From Dendrophyllia cribrosa (lineage: Eukaryota > Cnidaria > Anthozoa > Scleractinia > Dendrophylliidae): a stretch of DNA of 64,000 bases. Positions 33,640-44,515 of the stretch are shown here, one piece after another (position 1 is the stretch's first letter; each line of letters starts with the position of its first letter). Under the pieces are notes generated by a model that searched no databases, was not told the origin of the DNA, and was given only the letters and a program-made list of their open reading frames with translations. The stretch covers positions 14,564,822 through 14,628,821 of the forward strand of contig JAJLRJ010000013.1 in assembly GCA_024195265.1 (NCBI GenBank), in the 5' to 3' direction. A program made the translations under genes and the position numbers.

Positions 33640-34260
33640 GTCTTACATGTGGGGTAAAATTTGCTTATGTGCCGTATTGCCTGGGGCGGCGTTGGAAATT
33701 ACTTGAATTGCCTGTGTGGTTTTGCCTGAAGTGGTGGCAGTATTACCGGTGGGGTAAATTTGCCTGTGTGGTGTTGCCTGAGGCGGCGTTGGAAATTGCG
33801 TGAATTGCCTGTGTGATTTTTGCCTGAAGTGGCGGCAGTATTTTCCTGTGTGGTTTTTTATTTTGTCTGTGTGGTGTTGCCTGTGGCGGCGTCGGGAATT
33901 GTGAGATTTTTTGCCTGTGTGGTTTTGCCTGAAGTGGCTGAAGTATTTTCACGTGTTAACTAGCCTTGCCTGTGTGGTGTTGCTTTTGGCGGCGTGGCAA
34001 TTGTTTTAAATAAGCAAAGGTTGATATTGACTATGATTGTGTATATTTTTGCCTGTGGTTTTGTCGTAGTGGCGAGATTTTTTCCACGTGTTAGACTTAC
34101 CTGTGATGTGTATTGCTGCCTGGCGCGTTATTGAGATGCTGCTTTTAATTGCTTAAAGTGTAGTGATTGTAATGATTTTGGCCTGAAAAGGCGAGTTTTT
34201 TGGTAGATCTGCCTGCGAGGAGTGATTACTCATGTGTGCTTTTGCCTAAGCAGTGTAATT
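33640..34260. repeat. Degenerate GCCTGTGTGGTGTTGCC minisatellite
   Basis: Roughly 60-bp degenerate units with GCCTGTGTGGT and GAAGTGGCGGCAG words. Non-coding; it would lie in the proposed intron. Confidence 0.6.
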
Positions 34261-35401
34261 ATTTCATTTTTGTCTGTTTTAATCTGTTCATAAAACCTGT
34301 CTAAGACGCAAATGTCTGTTTGTTCGTCTTGCCTGTGGGTTTTTCGTTTGTGTTTTTCATTCAGTTGTTAAAAAATACTTTCTATACCTTTTATAGAGAA
34401 TTGTTCTGACAAGTCTTTGCGGCGAGACTCCTTTTCATGTGTTATACTGTGATTTACCGCAACGAGGTGTCTTGGCTTGTTTTGAATTTGTTTGTTGAAA
34501 TGCCGAAAGCCGTGAGAGGTGTTTATGAATTTGCTTGTAAGGTTCTGGTTCGGTAATATTTGTTAAGTTCTAATTGCCTCTTGTACTCAGCTCCCAGTGG
34601 GGTTTGCCTCAGGTGGCCGTAACTATTCATGCTTTGCTGTTGCCTAAAATGGGGCCGGTTTTTGTCTTATTGATGTCGTTCAGGATTTCAAAAGCGTCCG
34701 CAAATACCTGTATAGGGGTCATCTTTTTGTGAGATTTATCGTGGTCTTCACGGTTTTTTATTTTTAGCTGTGTTATTGCGGGTTATATGTGGTCCTTATA
34801 TTTTATTATTTACGCTTTAACGATAATGGTCTAATATTGTAATTATCTAACGCCAATAAATTAAATTAACAATATAATAATTGTAATATAATAGTAATTG
34901 TAATACAATAACATTTTGCTTTAGATTGTGAGTAGGAGATATTGTACTATCAATCGGAGATGGGATGATTCGGCTAGTGTTCGCGCAGTTTTTTCTTGCT
35001 TTAGTTTTTCTTTCAGTTACCTTAGTTCTAATTTGTGTGATGAATTGTCTGAATTCTCAAGTAAATCTGTTAATAAATATTGCATTGGTTGCCAATCCTC
35101 GGTGTGTCATTCGCGTTTTATTTAATTTCACTAAGCTATTTCCCTTCGCACCTTGTAGCCCTTTTCGGTTGGGTATAAGTTCGTTTTGCCCTTTTCTTGG
35201 TCGGGGTGAGTGACTCCTGTTGGTTTACCGTACCTCTCGGTAGCCACCAGACGTTCTGTTTCAGACGTGCTGAAGTTGCTCCCTCCTGATCGGGAGCCCC
35301 GGGATTTGCTTTCTTGTAGTCGCTGGTTTGGTGCTCTTCCATTTCTCGCGGTGCGTGATCCCTGTTTAAACTCTATTTTTTTTTTCTTCACCTCTCGTTA
35401 G

Positions 35402-35614
35402 ATGGCGGGACATAAGAGAAAGATAATCCCGCTTGATGAAAATGGAAATGTTTTACGTTCAGACCCGTGGATGGAGTTTCGAAATCGTGCACTTGAAATT
35501 GAACAGCGATGGTCGTTCAAGTGGGTGAATATTTCCGGAGTTCCCGATCAGGAGGGGCTAGCAGCACTGACCGATTGGAAAGATGTAATCTCGTCGGGTG
35601 GGAGAATCCTATAG
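35402..35614 (+). CDS. Possible exon 2 of the spliced gene
   Basis: Follows a strong acceptor (a long T/C run then CGTTAG) and stays in phase with the proposed exon 1. Encodes 70 residues starting MAGHKRKIIPLDENG with a Trp-rich middle; stop at 35,614. Not recognised. Confidence 0.4.
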   Translation: MAGHKRKIIPLDENGNVLRSDPWMEFRNRALEIEQRWSFKWVNISGVPDQEGLAALTDWKDVISSGGRIL

Positions 35615-35988
35615 GCAAATGAATAACCTTAGGGGTTTTACCCAGGCTTTCCCGGTTTAGTATTAGTTTAGCTGTTCTACTACTAGAGAATAATTTGGTT
35701 CTGGCCTTTGTTAGCCTGGGTTGTATAATTAAGACATTTATTATGCTATTATAATGCTTGTAAGTGCGAATCTTGATATTTGTATCTCTATATTAGGTAA
35801 GGTTATCTATACTAGGTCTTTGTATAAAAGTATCTTTCTTTTGATTATGTTAAGTAAGGATTGGGAAACAGTAGTGTTTGTATGCGGGCCGAGTTTGAGG
35901 TTAATGGCAAGGACTGGAATAAACGTTTGTTGGCCCTGATACCGTTGGTGTGTTACTTTGGACTAAAGTATGGAGGTAGGCTAGGGGA

Positions 35989-36061
35989 AGGCCAGAGCGA
36001 TTCCCCATACCTTATCTACACCTTATGAATAACAATACCTAGGGAGGAAATATTACACTAT
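35989..36061 (+). repeat. Split repeat B1
   Basis: 73 bp starting AGGCCAGAGCGATTCCCC, nearly identical to 36,266-36,338. Confidence 0.75.
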
Positions 36062-36183
36062 GCAAACTTAGTTTGCATTGGTAATTAACTCTCTTGGGAT
36101 TATTTGAATATGCTATATAATAGATTGCATTGTGCCACACCCTGTCACTCAACTTGAGGCCGCGAGCTCAAATCATGTTTAGC
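36062..36183 (+). repeat. Split repeat A2
   Basis: Nearly identical to A1 at 27,845. Confidence 0.75.
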
Positions 36184-36265
36184 TGCCCACCCTTCCCTCC
36201 CTTCGAGTCAGTCGGGTTGAACCTTGCCTTAACACATTTACCTTCGTCTGGTCTGGGCTAGTCCC

Positions 36266-36338
36266 AGGCCAGAGCGATTCCCCATACCTTATCTACACCT
36301 TATGAATAACAATACTTAGGGAGGAAATATTACACTAT
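36266..36338 (+). repeat. Split repeat B2
   Basis: Matches B1; ends TTACACTAT at the element's right edge. Confidence 0.75.
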
Positions 36339-38449
36339 CCTTTATTAACTATCATTAAATTAGATAAAAATTTCGATTGCCCGTGTGCAGTTTCGCGGAA
36401 TTTTAAGATGTAAATCTTGAGAAGTCTGCTGAAATTCTTTACAAATTCTACTGTTCTAGTGTAAAATGGGTATTCTACATTTAGCCGTTTGTTAAGAAGG
36501 ATTTTAGTGTAGACTGGGTTTTAAAACCTTTCAAAAGTCGCGTGCAACGGACTAGAGGTCAAGTCTGTCGGTTGTGGTTTCCCGTGGTGTTGCGCTTGTA
36601 GTTTTTGACCTCATTTTAGCCTCCCTTTTTGCCTGGCGGTTGGTGTGTTGTTATCGCCACTAATATTGGCATGTAGGTTTTTATGTAAGAAAGCCGTTTA
36701 AATTTCTTTAACTTTTCTCTCTGAAATACCAGACATGACAGGATCTGAAATGATCTGTTGGCGTGAATGTCTTTCCTGCTATTCGTAATGTCACGCTGGG
36801 CCCAGCTATTTTAGTTTTGTCTTTGTAGGATTTTAATTTTCAGGATCCAAGCTTTATAGCAGAGAGAGCTGTAGCTTAACTAGTAGTAATTGGAAATTAG
36901 AGGAGTGCGTTCGACAGGGTGGGGTGATGGTACAGGGAGTGAGGAAGTGGGAGGTGGAGGTGAGGGCAGTAGGCGGTGGTGGTGGTGGTGGTGGCTGGGT
37001 CAAAGAGTGGCAGTTATTATATCGTCATATTCTCGGGATATTTTCAGTTTAGAACTATACAATCCAAGTCTTGTTTTGTTTACATCAAATCGCTTTTCAA
37101 CCTATGAAATTAATGAACAAACACATACAAATGGACAACAAAATCTTCTTTTGAAAAAATTTATTTAAAAAAATAAATAACCTGATTTGCCAAAAGCAGT
37201 TATTGTAAAATTTGACGTCTACAGAGGTCCATCTCTCAGTCACAGTCTTCAAGGAAGAAACAGCGTGACATATATTTGCGTTACTTTTTGTTCACATTTA
37301 CATACATGCAAATATATCAAGCGAATAACATTGAATATTTGACAAACAGCAGCACAGATGTAATTAGGATGATGTGATTCAAACATAAGCTTACACGATC
37401 TACAATGAAACTAAACAAAATCATAAAGAAATCGAATGTTATTTAGTAAAACAGCAATGATAAGATAAGCAAACAAAGGAACACCGTGATGCAGCCGTCT
37501 ATATTTTTAATACCTGAAAACAGCAACAACAGCGAGCAAAAACATGCGGGCATAAGTTACGGGGAAGAATTGTTGGATCCAAACAGAAAAAAATCGCAGC
37601 CAACCATTATTTCATTTGCCGTATGACAGAGACCGATGAATTGTGTAGAGATCGACGCGGATCGACAGCGTTCGTAAACAGACCCTGAAATGTCCGTGGT
37701 TGATTTTGCCGTCAAACCTCTGCCAGGCTTCATTTCCCTTGCTATGTGATAAAAATCGGTCAATTCTCAACTTTTTTCCGGCCGTTGAAAAGCGTAAAGT
37801 TGCTTTTATGCGCCGCAGATTAATAAGCGAAGCGAAAGCGTCCTTCTCCGATCGGCAGCAAGCTCTATGACAGCGAGGCCAAAGTAGATACCAGTTCCCG
37901 CCCGTGAATTTGCCCCTGAACTTCGGGGGGGGCTAATCGGATAAACAAGCATGAGAAAAGATCTCGATTTTTTCCGCTAAAGGAAATTGCACAGGACACC
38001 CAACACATGATACAGGACATTCAACACGAAATTAGGATCGCGTTCGCAGACGAACGCAATAAGCTATTCAACTTGTAGAGAGTTGAAGTTTGTCTCAGTC
38101 AGGGTTGTAATTTTAGCTTCCATTCGCTACGCTTTTTAGCTGCGTGCAGCTCGCTGTTTAATTAAACCTCCGTTGGCAATTTCGACAGTCTGGCGACTGC
38201 TTCCGTTTTGAACACCAAAAAAAAATCAAATACGCGTTAAATTTTCAATAACTCCTTTATACCATTTCGAAACGTAAGCATGTTTTGTCCTGCCCGATAA
38301 TTTGTCTTTTTTTCTTAGGCGGATTTTCTTGCAGGAGCAGACCCTTTCAAAGAAGAATTTTGCATGTTTTTGATTTTCCCTCCACAGCTGATGTTTTGAA
38401 TTTTGAATTTTGAATTAGTAACCGCTCACCGCACTTCCGCTCATTGCCA
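36339..38449. other. Intergenic stretch
   Basis: I see no gene. Frames here are short and unlike known proteins. Palindromic GGCACTTCGTGCC units lie just beyond, near 38,525-38,570. Confidence 0.4.
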
Positions 38450-38725
38450 CTTCCGTCACCAGATGATGCGGTTCACATCGAACTCGTCACGTGGTACAAG
38501 TTTCCTCCCTTTCCTTTCTTTTCTCTCGGCACTTCGTGCCTCGTTGTCGGCACTTCGTGCCTTGTTCGGAAAGCTTCGCTTTCCGAAGATAATTGCGCCC
38601 TTAGTAATTTGGCCCGCGGTACATATTTTGTGTAACGCAATCAGTTAAACTTTCAAGACGGTGACGATTCGAAGAAAATATCGTCTTGTACGATCAAATA
38701 GAGCTCCTCTGGACCCTGTGCCACT
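38450..38725 (+). repeat. Dispersed repeat, left fragment of split copy
   Basis: Inverted match to 27,245-27,615. Continues at 56,272 after the inserted DNA. Confidence 0.7.
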
Positions 38726-38994
38726 ACGCCTAACGCGGTTCGAAATCGGAACTTTAAAAAAACAATAATAATAATCCAAAGACCGGAAACCAACAATTGA
38801 CGAACACAGACAACGTCACGTAAGACGATTGCAACACTACATTTATACAGACAATGTCACGTCACTATTTGTTTCGTCTCGTGCAATAACAAGGGTAAAA
38901 GTACACTCACTAGCTGGTTGACGAAAGTTACGAAATGGAATCATTGGAATCGCAAAATCTTCACATTACATTGCAAACACACGGGTAAGATTGA
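38726..38994. other. Left half of an unidentified ~500-bp insert
   Basis: Sequence absent from the repeat copy at 26.4-27.6 kb. Together with 56,037-56,271 it forms the target into which the Polinton inserted. No gene seen. Confidence 0.5.
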
Positions 38995-38999
38995 ATTGT

Positions 39000-39162
39000 A
39001 GTAGTTAGGGACGTTGGTGATTCGGGATCACCAAAAATAAGGCCCCAAATGCCCGAGTTACGACCTCACACGAGTCATTGTCATTCCTCGTGTGAGGTCG
39101 TAACTCGGGCATTTGGGGCCTTATATTTGGTGATCCCGAATGCACCAACGTCCCTAACTACT
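39000..39162. repeat. Left terminal palindrome
   Basis: 163-bp inverted repeat inside the terminal repeat, with a 12-base loop. The inner arm has one extra C (GGTGCATTCGGG against GGTGATTCGGG). Confidence 0.9.
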
Positions 39163-39211
39163 CACTGTGAATGCTGGTCCGGTACGAGATCACCACCCCA
39201 GGGAGGTATAG

Positions 39212-39250
39212 CCAATTGAAGAAATGTAAACCCTGTATATACCCACCCAC
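39212..39250 (+). promoter_or_regulatory. Early-type promoter within left terminal repeat
   Basis: CCAATTGAA, 15 bases, TATATA, then the ATG at 39,251. It is in frame with PolB, giving a 22-residue longer alternative start. Confidence 0.6.
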
Positions 39251-39283
39251 ATGGCAATGGCACAGAGCCCCGGCACGAGATCA

Positions 39284-39316
39284 CCAATTGAAGAAAATAA
39301 AACCCTTGTATATAAC
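39284..39316 (+). promoter_or_regulatory. Early-type promoter of PolB
   Basis: CCAATTGAA, 16 bases, TATATA, two bases, ATG. Confidence 0.7.
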
Positions 39317-42300
39317 ATGGCTGCTCAACGTCTTGACTTCAACCCAAGGAACCAAGATTACTTTGGTGATTGGTTGCATGGTTATAAGATGAACGTCCCC
39401 GTTGATTACCCTATCAAGGACCTCAATTCATTCTTCATAACTAATCGGGCGGCTTTTCTCCAGAAAATTGCACGCGAAGTCACAGAGCTTGGCGGGGTGA
39501 AGGTCACTTTGTCATTCGATGTTCACTTTTCAATGGAAGGCGAGGACAATCGAAAAATTAATCACTTCTTTTGGAACGCTAATCCACTGCTTGTAACACA
39601 TCTCTATCAGCTTCGAGAGGAGGACACCCTGGAAGGCATTGTCAATGACTTTGAGGAAGAGATTGCCAGATGGCAGCAGTTGGGCTCTGGTTGGGTGATT
39701 GAGAACATCAAAACTGTTTACCTTGAGTTCGGGACATACCATCCTCTACGAGGTGGCACATTTATCCCAACCCCATCAAAACTCAGGCCAAAGCAGGCCA
39801 TCATCAATGTGAAGAACAGAGATAACCAGTGTCTGCGCTGGGCACTGCGATCGGCATTGTTTCCTGTTAATGTTAACGCAAACAGAACAGGTAGTTATCC
39901 CACTGATGATGGCCTAGACTTCACTGGAATCGATTTTCCAACACCATTGAGTCAGATATCCAAGGTTGAGCGTCAAAACAACCTTCCAATCAACATTTAT
40001 GGATACAAGAACAATAAGGTGGTTGTGATCAGAGTCAGTGAACAAGAGGATCCCAATCTGCGAAGGATTAATCTGATGCTGCTCACAAACATTCGCACCT
40101 CACATTATTGTTTCATCAAGAGCATGAGCAGGCTTCTACACAGCGAGTTCAACGCTGGTCGCCGCATGCATCACTGTGACAGGTGTCTCCAAGCCTTTTC
40201 TTCAGAACGGGTTCTCACCGATCATCCATTCTATTGCAGAGGAGTCAAAGGCAGGTCGGCACGAGCTGAAATGCCAAAAGAAGGCGAAAACTTCCTCCAC
40301 TTCAAGAACTTCCAAAACCAGATGAAGAAGCCTTGGGCCATATATGCTGACTTCGAAAGCATTGTCGAAAAAGTCCACGGCTGTATACCAGATCCCCAAA
40401 AGAGCAGCACCACTGAAACATCCGTACATAAACCCTGCGGGTTCTGCATGTTAGCTGTTCGCTCTGATGGAGAGACAAAGGGCCCTTATCTTTACAGAGG
40501 AGAGGACGCTGTGCCAGTCTTTCTTGACACTCTTCAACAGTTGGAAGGAGTGATCAGAGACGAGTTGAAACACAAGGCACCACTCTCCATGACAAGAGCA
40601 GACTGGGCAGAGTTCAACCGTGCAACAGATTGCCACATCTGTGACAAGCCTCTCATCAAGGATAACTTCAGGGATGCCATTGCGATCTATGACTCAGACA
40701 CCGGTAATTATGAGGGCTTCGTTCATCGCCACACCAACAACTGCTACAAAAAGTCATTCAAAGTCTTTGTCCAGCACTATGATGGTGAGATGGATGTGTT
40801 CCCATTTGTCGGGCCATGGAATCAATGGAAGGCACCTCCTGATAACCTACCAGAGCAAGTCGATTGTCTCTACTGTGAGGAACCGCTTATCCAAGACTCT
40901 GTTCGAGACGCAGTCAAAGATCATTGCCACATCACAGGCAAATATCGGGGTGCGGCTCACAGTTCTTGCAACATCAACTATTTCCGAACCAACCCGAAAA
41001 CGGAAATAATCCCGGTAATCTTTCACAACTTGAAGGGTTATGATGCACACCACATCATGAGTGGAATTGCGGATGTGCATTCTGATTTGAAATGCATCCC
41101 AAACAACATGGAGAAGTACATCTCTTTCTCTCTTGGTAAGCTGAGGTTCATTGACAGCTTGCAGTTCATGCTGCAGTCAAGCCTCAGTGCCCTGGTTGAA
41201 GCAAACAAGCCAGAGTCCTTCACAATTACGGCAAGCCACGAGAATAACCAAGCCAAACGCAGCCTTCTCCTGCAAAAAGGGATTTACCCATACGAATACA
41301 TGGACTCTTTGACTCGATTTGATGAGATCTCTCTCCCGCCGAAGGATGCCTTCTACAACGAGCTCAAGAAGGAAGACATCTCAGACGAAGAATACGCCCA
41401 CGTGCAAAAAGTGTGGGAGGTATTTGGATGCAAGACGCTTGGGGATTACCACGACCTCTACCTTGAGACAGATGTGCTTCTTCTGGTTGATGTTTTCGAG
41501 AACTTCAGAAAAACATGTCTGCAACATTACAAGCTTGACCCGGCACATTATTATACAAGCCCCGGCCTCTCATGGGACGCTCTTCTCAGGTATACGAAAA
41601 TCAACCTGGAGCTTCTAACAGATGTCAACATGCACCTCTTTGTTGAAAGAGGCTTGCGAGGCGGCATATCCATGGAGAGCAGGCGGCACTGTAAGGCCAA
41701 CAACTCCTATCTTCGTGACCACAACCCCAACGAAGAGTCAAGTTACATCATGTATCTCGACGCGAACAATCTCTATGGATGGGCCATGAGTCAGCCTCTT
41801 CCAGTTGGCAACTTCGCATGGTGCCCTGTCTTTCCAACACAACACCAGATCAGGAGGTGGAGGCCAAACAGAAAGATTGGTTACATTCTCGAGGTTGATC
41901 TTGAGTACCCCGTGGAGCTGCATGATGAGCACAACGCTTATCCTCTTGCCCCAGAAAGGCAGGTCGTTCCAAAGGAATGGATGTCACCATACCAAAGGGC
42001 CTTGACAGAGGGGCAGCCAAAAGACAAGACGCAGAAGTTGCTCCTTACCCTTAACAACAAATCCCGGTACGTGCTGCATTACAGAAATCTCCAGCAGTAC
42101 CTGGATCTTGGGATGAAGTTGACGAAAATCCACAAAATGCTCAAGTTCGAGCAGAGGGCTGGGATGGAGCCATACATCTCCCTGAACACCGAGCTCAGGA
42201 AGAAGGCAACTTCCGACTTTGAGAAGAACTTCTTCAAGCTCATGAACAACTCAGTCTTCGGTAAGACAATGGAGAACCTCAGAAATCGAATCGACATGAA

Positions 42301-43054
42301 GCTTGTCCGGGCGCACGAGCGAGACAAGATGAGAAAGCTTATCGCAAGCCCACTGTTTTCCAGAGCAACGGTCTTTGGACCCAAACTGGCAGGGCTCCAG
42401 ATGCACAGGGAGAAAATCAAATTCAACCGCCCAGTTTACACAGGCATGTGCATCCTTGATCTCTCCAAAACACTGATGTATGACTTCTATTACAAACATC
42501 TCAAGCTGAAATATGGTCAGTGTGTAGACCTACTCTACACAGACACAGACTCTCTGCTCCTCGAGATCAAGACGGATGATGTATATAAAGACATGGAGAA
42601 CCTTCTGGATGAACTCTACGACACAAGTGATTATCCCAAGGACCATCCACTCCACAGCCAGAAGAACAAGAAGGTCATCGGCAAGATGAAGGACGAGTGC
42701 GAGGGTGTGCCCATCTCAGAGGTAATCTGCCTTCGCTCGAAGATGTACAGCATCTTGAAAGACGACAGCAGGTGTGTTAAGAAGAAGGACAAGGACGGCA
42801 AAGAAATCAAAGCTAAGCTGGACATCAAGAAAGCAAAGGGCACCACCAAGGTTGTCACAAAGAATTACAAGGACGCCCTCTTCGACAGGAGAACCTTCAA
42901 GCACGGGATGGACAGGATCCGAAGCAAAGGCCACCAAATCTTCAGTGAGCATCTAAACAAGACAACGCTCTCTCCCTTTGACTCAAAGCGCTGGATCAAG
43001 GATGATGGCGTCCACACGCTGGCATATGGTCACAAAGACATCGGCGGCAACTGA
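39317..43054 (+). CDS. polB: Protein-primed family B DNA polymerase
   Basis: 1,245 residues from the ATG at 39,317. It replicates the element. In order: a Cys/His finger (HHCDRC, about residue 285); exonuclease motif I ADFES (about 345); two treble-clef modules, the first degenerate (CHICDKP) and the second like endonuclease VII (CLYCEEP...DHCHITGKYRG...CNINYF, about 515-565); FHNLKGYD (about 570); YLETDVLLLVD (about 718); polymerase motif A DANNLYGW (about 815); motif B KLMNNSVFGKT (about 975); motif C YTDTDSL (about 1,074). All key acidic residues are present. The frame is uninterrupted, so this is probably functional or recently so. It overlaps the convergent integrase by 25 bp. Confidence 0.95.
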   Translation: MAAQRLDFNPRNQDYFGDWLHGYKMNVPVDYPIKDLNSFFITNRAAFLQKIAREVTELGGVKVTLSFDVHFSMEGEDNRKINHFFWNANPLLVTHLYQLREEDTLEGIVNDFEEEIARWQQLGSGWVIENIKTVYLEFGTYHPLRGGTFIPTPSKLRPKQAIINVKNRDNQCLRWALRSALFPVNVNANRTGSYPTDDGLDFTGIDFPTPLSQISKVERQNNLPINIYGYKNNKVVVIRVSEQEDPNLRRINLMLLTNIRTSHYCFIKSMSRLLHSEFNAGRRMHHCDRCLQAFSSERVLTDHPFYCRGVKGRSARAEMPKEGENFLHFKNFQNQMKKPWAIYADFESIVEKVHGCIPDPQKSSTTETSVHKPCGFCMLAVRSDGETKGPYLYRGEDAVPVFLDTLQQLEGVIRDELKHKAPLSMTRADWAEFNRATDCHICDKPLIKDNFRDAIAIYDSDTGNYEGFVHRHTNNCYKKSFKVFVQHYDGEMDVFPFVGPWNQWKAPPDNLPEQVDCLYCEEPLIQDSVRDAVKDHCHITGKYRGAAHSSCNINYFRTNPKTEIIPVIFHNLKGYDAHHIMSGIADVHSDLKCIPNNMEKYISFSLGKLRFIDSLQFMLQSSLSALVEANKPESFTITASHENNQAKRSLLLQKGIYPYEYMDSLTRFDEISLPPKDAFYNELKKEDISDEEYAHVQKVWEVFGCKTLGDYHDLYLETDVLLLVDVFENFRKTCLQHYKLDPAHYYTSPGLSWDALLRYTKINLELLTDVNMHLFVERGLRGGISMESRRHCKANNSYLRDHNPNEESSYIMYLDANNLYGWAMSQPLPVGNFAWCPVFPTQHQIRRWRPNRKIGYILEVDLEYPVELHDEHNAYPLAPERQVVPKEWMSPYQRALTEGQPKDKTQKLLLTLNNKSRYVLHYRNLQQYLDLGMKLTKIHKMLKFEQRAGMEPYISLNTELRKKATSDFEKNFFKLMNNSVFGKTMENLRNRIDMKLVRAHERDKMRKLIASPLFSRATVFGPKLAGLQMHREKIKFNRPVYTGMCILDLSKTLMYDFYYKHLKLKYGQCVDLLYTDTDSLLLEIKTDDVYKDMENLLDELYDTSDYPKDHPLHSQKNKKVIGKMKDECEGVPISEVICLRSKMYSILKDDSRCVKKKDKDGKEIKAKLDIKKAKGTTKVVTKNYKDALFDRRTFKHGMDRIRSKGHQIFSEHLNKTTLSPFDSKRWIKDDGVHTLAYGHKDIGGN

Positions 43055-44019
43055 GTGCCCGGCGGCACAACCATCAGCTCCTCACGAGCAAACCCTCTCT
43101 TAGGGCCGTCGTAAAGGTAATAAACGACAGGCGCATCTGGTTTGGTGGCAACCTTCTCAATGTTGTGGACCTTCAAAGACCAGATCGGGTCGGTCGCACG
43201 CCTCCCACCCCCTTCCAGCTCGCCAGGTTGGTACAGATATCTCACACTCACACGGGGTGGGAGCTTCTTCTCATTCACCCCAACAGGCCTAGCATATGGA
43301 GTCGCAGGCTTGGAGGATATTGCTTTCTCTTTGATTGCTTGAGCGGGCTTCTTGCCAGTGAGTCTTGTTACTTCATTGTTCAAGGCCGAGACAACATCTG
43401 GCAGTCTTTTGACCCATGCAGTCGAACGGCCAGAGGGCATATTCATTTCAACGGCATAGTGATAACCAAACAACCTTTCAGCCAGGGTGCGATTGAATCT
43501 CTCCACAATTGCTTGGTCTCTGTGGATATCAACCCGCCCGCGACGAATGGTTGTTTTGTTGTTTTCCATTGTCTTAGTCACAGCCCCCATAAACTCTTTC
43601 CCAGGGTCAACTTGCAAGAGTTGAGGCCATTTCAAAGGCCCACGCCTGTAAATCTTCTGAAATGCCCTTGAGACTTCTTCAGACTCTTTCGAAGTCAGAG
43701 GCTCTGCTGCTTTGTAACGGCTAGCCACATCAACAAGGGTTAATGCGTATTTGTAAACCTTTCTCCCGTGTGGAAGTTTGTCGTGGGGCAGGAAGAGAAG
43801 ATCTGCTTGATGCACTGCATTGGGTGATGAGACATCAAACTTGGGACGAGGGATATGGCGTGGCGCTGGGAGGTAAACTTGCCAAAGGGCTTGTTTGACC
43901 AGCCATTTCTCTGCGACATCATCAGAGGCCTTGGCCGCTGCAGCTAGCTTTTTCACAGCGGCAAGCCCTTTCCAATATCCTTTCGGGCTGTAATAGATCT
44001 TTGAGAGTTTCGCCTCCAT
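43030..44019 (-). CDS. int: Retroviral-type integrase
   Basis: 329 residues from the ATG at 44,019, behind a TATATA box. It inserts the element and makes the 5-6-bp target duplication. Core motifs are HQADLLFLP (Asp73), LLQVDPGKEF (Asp138) and AIVERFNRTL (Glu173), giving DD34E spacing as in retroviral and Polinton integrases. The C-terminal third is basic and beta-rich. A classical N-terminal HHCC finger is not obvious. The frame is intact. Confidence 0.95.
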   Translation of the reverse strand: MEAKLSKIYYSPKGYWKGLAAVKKLAAAAKASDDVAEKWLVKQALWQVYLPAPRHIPRPKFDVSSPNAVHQADLLFLPHDKLPHGRKVYKYALTLVDVASRYKAAEPLTSKESEEVSRAFQKIYRRGPLKWPQLLQVDPGKEFMGAVTKTMENNKTTIRRGRVDIHRDQAIVERFNRTLAERLFGYHYAVEMNMPSGRSTAWVKRLPDVVSALNNEVTRLTGKKPAQAIKEKAISSKPATPYARPVGVNEKKLPPRVSVRYLYQPGELEGGGRRATDPIWSLKVHNIEKVATKPDAPVVYYLYDGPKRGFAREELMVVPPGTQLPPMSL

Positions 44020-44061
44020 AGGGATTGTGCGGGTATATACTTATGCATTGTGTTGTTTTGT

Positions 44062-44499
44062 TTAAAGAAAGCGATAAGCAGCATACCCACCCGCAAGCAG
44101 GGTGCCTCCAATGAACACAAGTTCACCATTCTGCTGTTGTGTGCTGGGCTTGTAGAAGTCCGAGAAGACAGGCTCTTTGTTGTCTTTGATTTGTTTATCT
44201 GGTTGCGTTTGGTGCATCTGGTTATACAAGACCAGGGCTTGGTCGGTGGTTTGGAAGTTTTTGCTAGCTTGGTGTTCCTTCCGATCGTTGGCTGCAATCC
44301 AGTCGAGGAGCTTGGTGCGGTCTTTCTGGTATTTTGCGTAAGCCGCTTGGTATTGTTCCAGGGCGTGGTCATGTCGGATTTTCTCATCCATTGCTGCCTT
44401 TCCGTTATCGCCAGACAGATATTTCGCGAGATAATTACCACCCGTGAAAGCGGCCGCATTGAGAACAGCGCCAAGGGCCATTATTGCAATCGAGGCCAT
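44062..44499 (-). CDS. Small Polinton membrane protein
   Basis: 145 residues; the ATG follows GTATACACA. Hydrophobic helices at both ends (residues 1-20 and about 125-145) flank a charged helical middle. Function unknown; likely a late, virion-associated protein by promoter class. Confidence 0.6.
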   Translation of the reverse strand: MASIAIMALGAVLNAAAFTGGNYLAKYLSGDNGKAAMDEKIRHDHALEQYQAAYAKYQKDRTKLLDWIAANDRKEHQASKNFQTTDQALVLYNQMHQTQPDKQIKDNKEPVFSDFYKPSTQQQNGELVFIGGTLLAGGYAAYRFL

Positions 44500-44515
44500 T
44501 GTGTATACATATGGT

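Larger units (their letters stand above)
27845..36338 (+). mobile_element. Split-direct-repeat (Ngaro/DIRS-type) element, non-autonomous
   Basis: Repeat order is A1 (27,845-27,967), internal region, B1 (35,989-36,061), A2 (36,062-~36,183), B2 (36,266-36,338). A1 matches A2 and B1 matches B2, and B1 abuts A2. CTAT is at the left junction, the B1/A2 junction and the end of B2. This is the layout of tyrosine-recombinase retrotransposons such as Ngaro. Removing the nested Penelope insertion leaves about 3.2 kb, with no reverse transcriptase or recombinase, so it would depend on another element. Confidence 0.7.

Noticed and set aside
38500..38590. GGCACTTCGTGCC palindromes as an operator
   Set aside because: They are short repeats in a diverged part of a dispersed repeat, with no adjacent gene.
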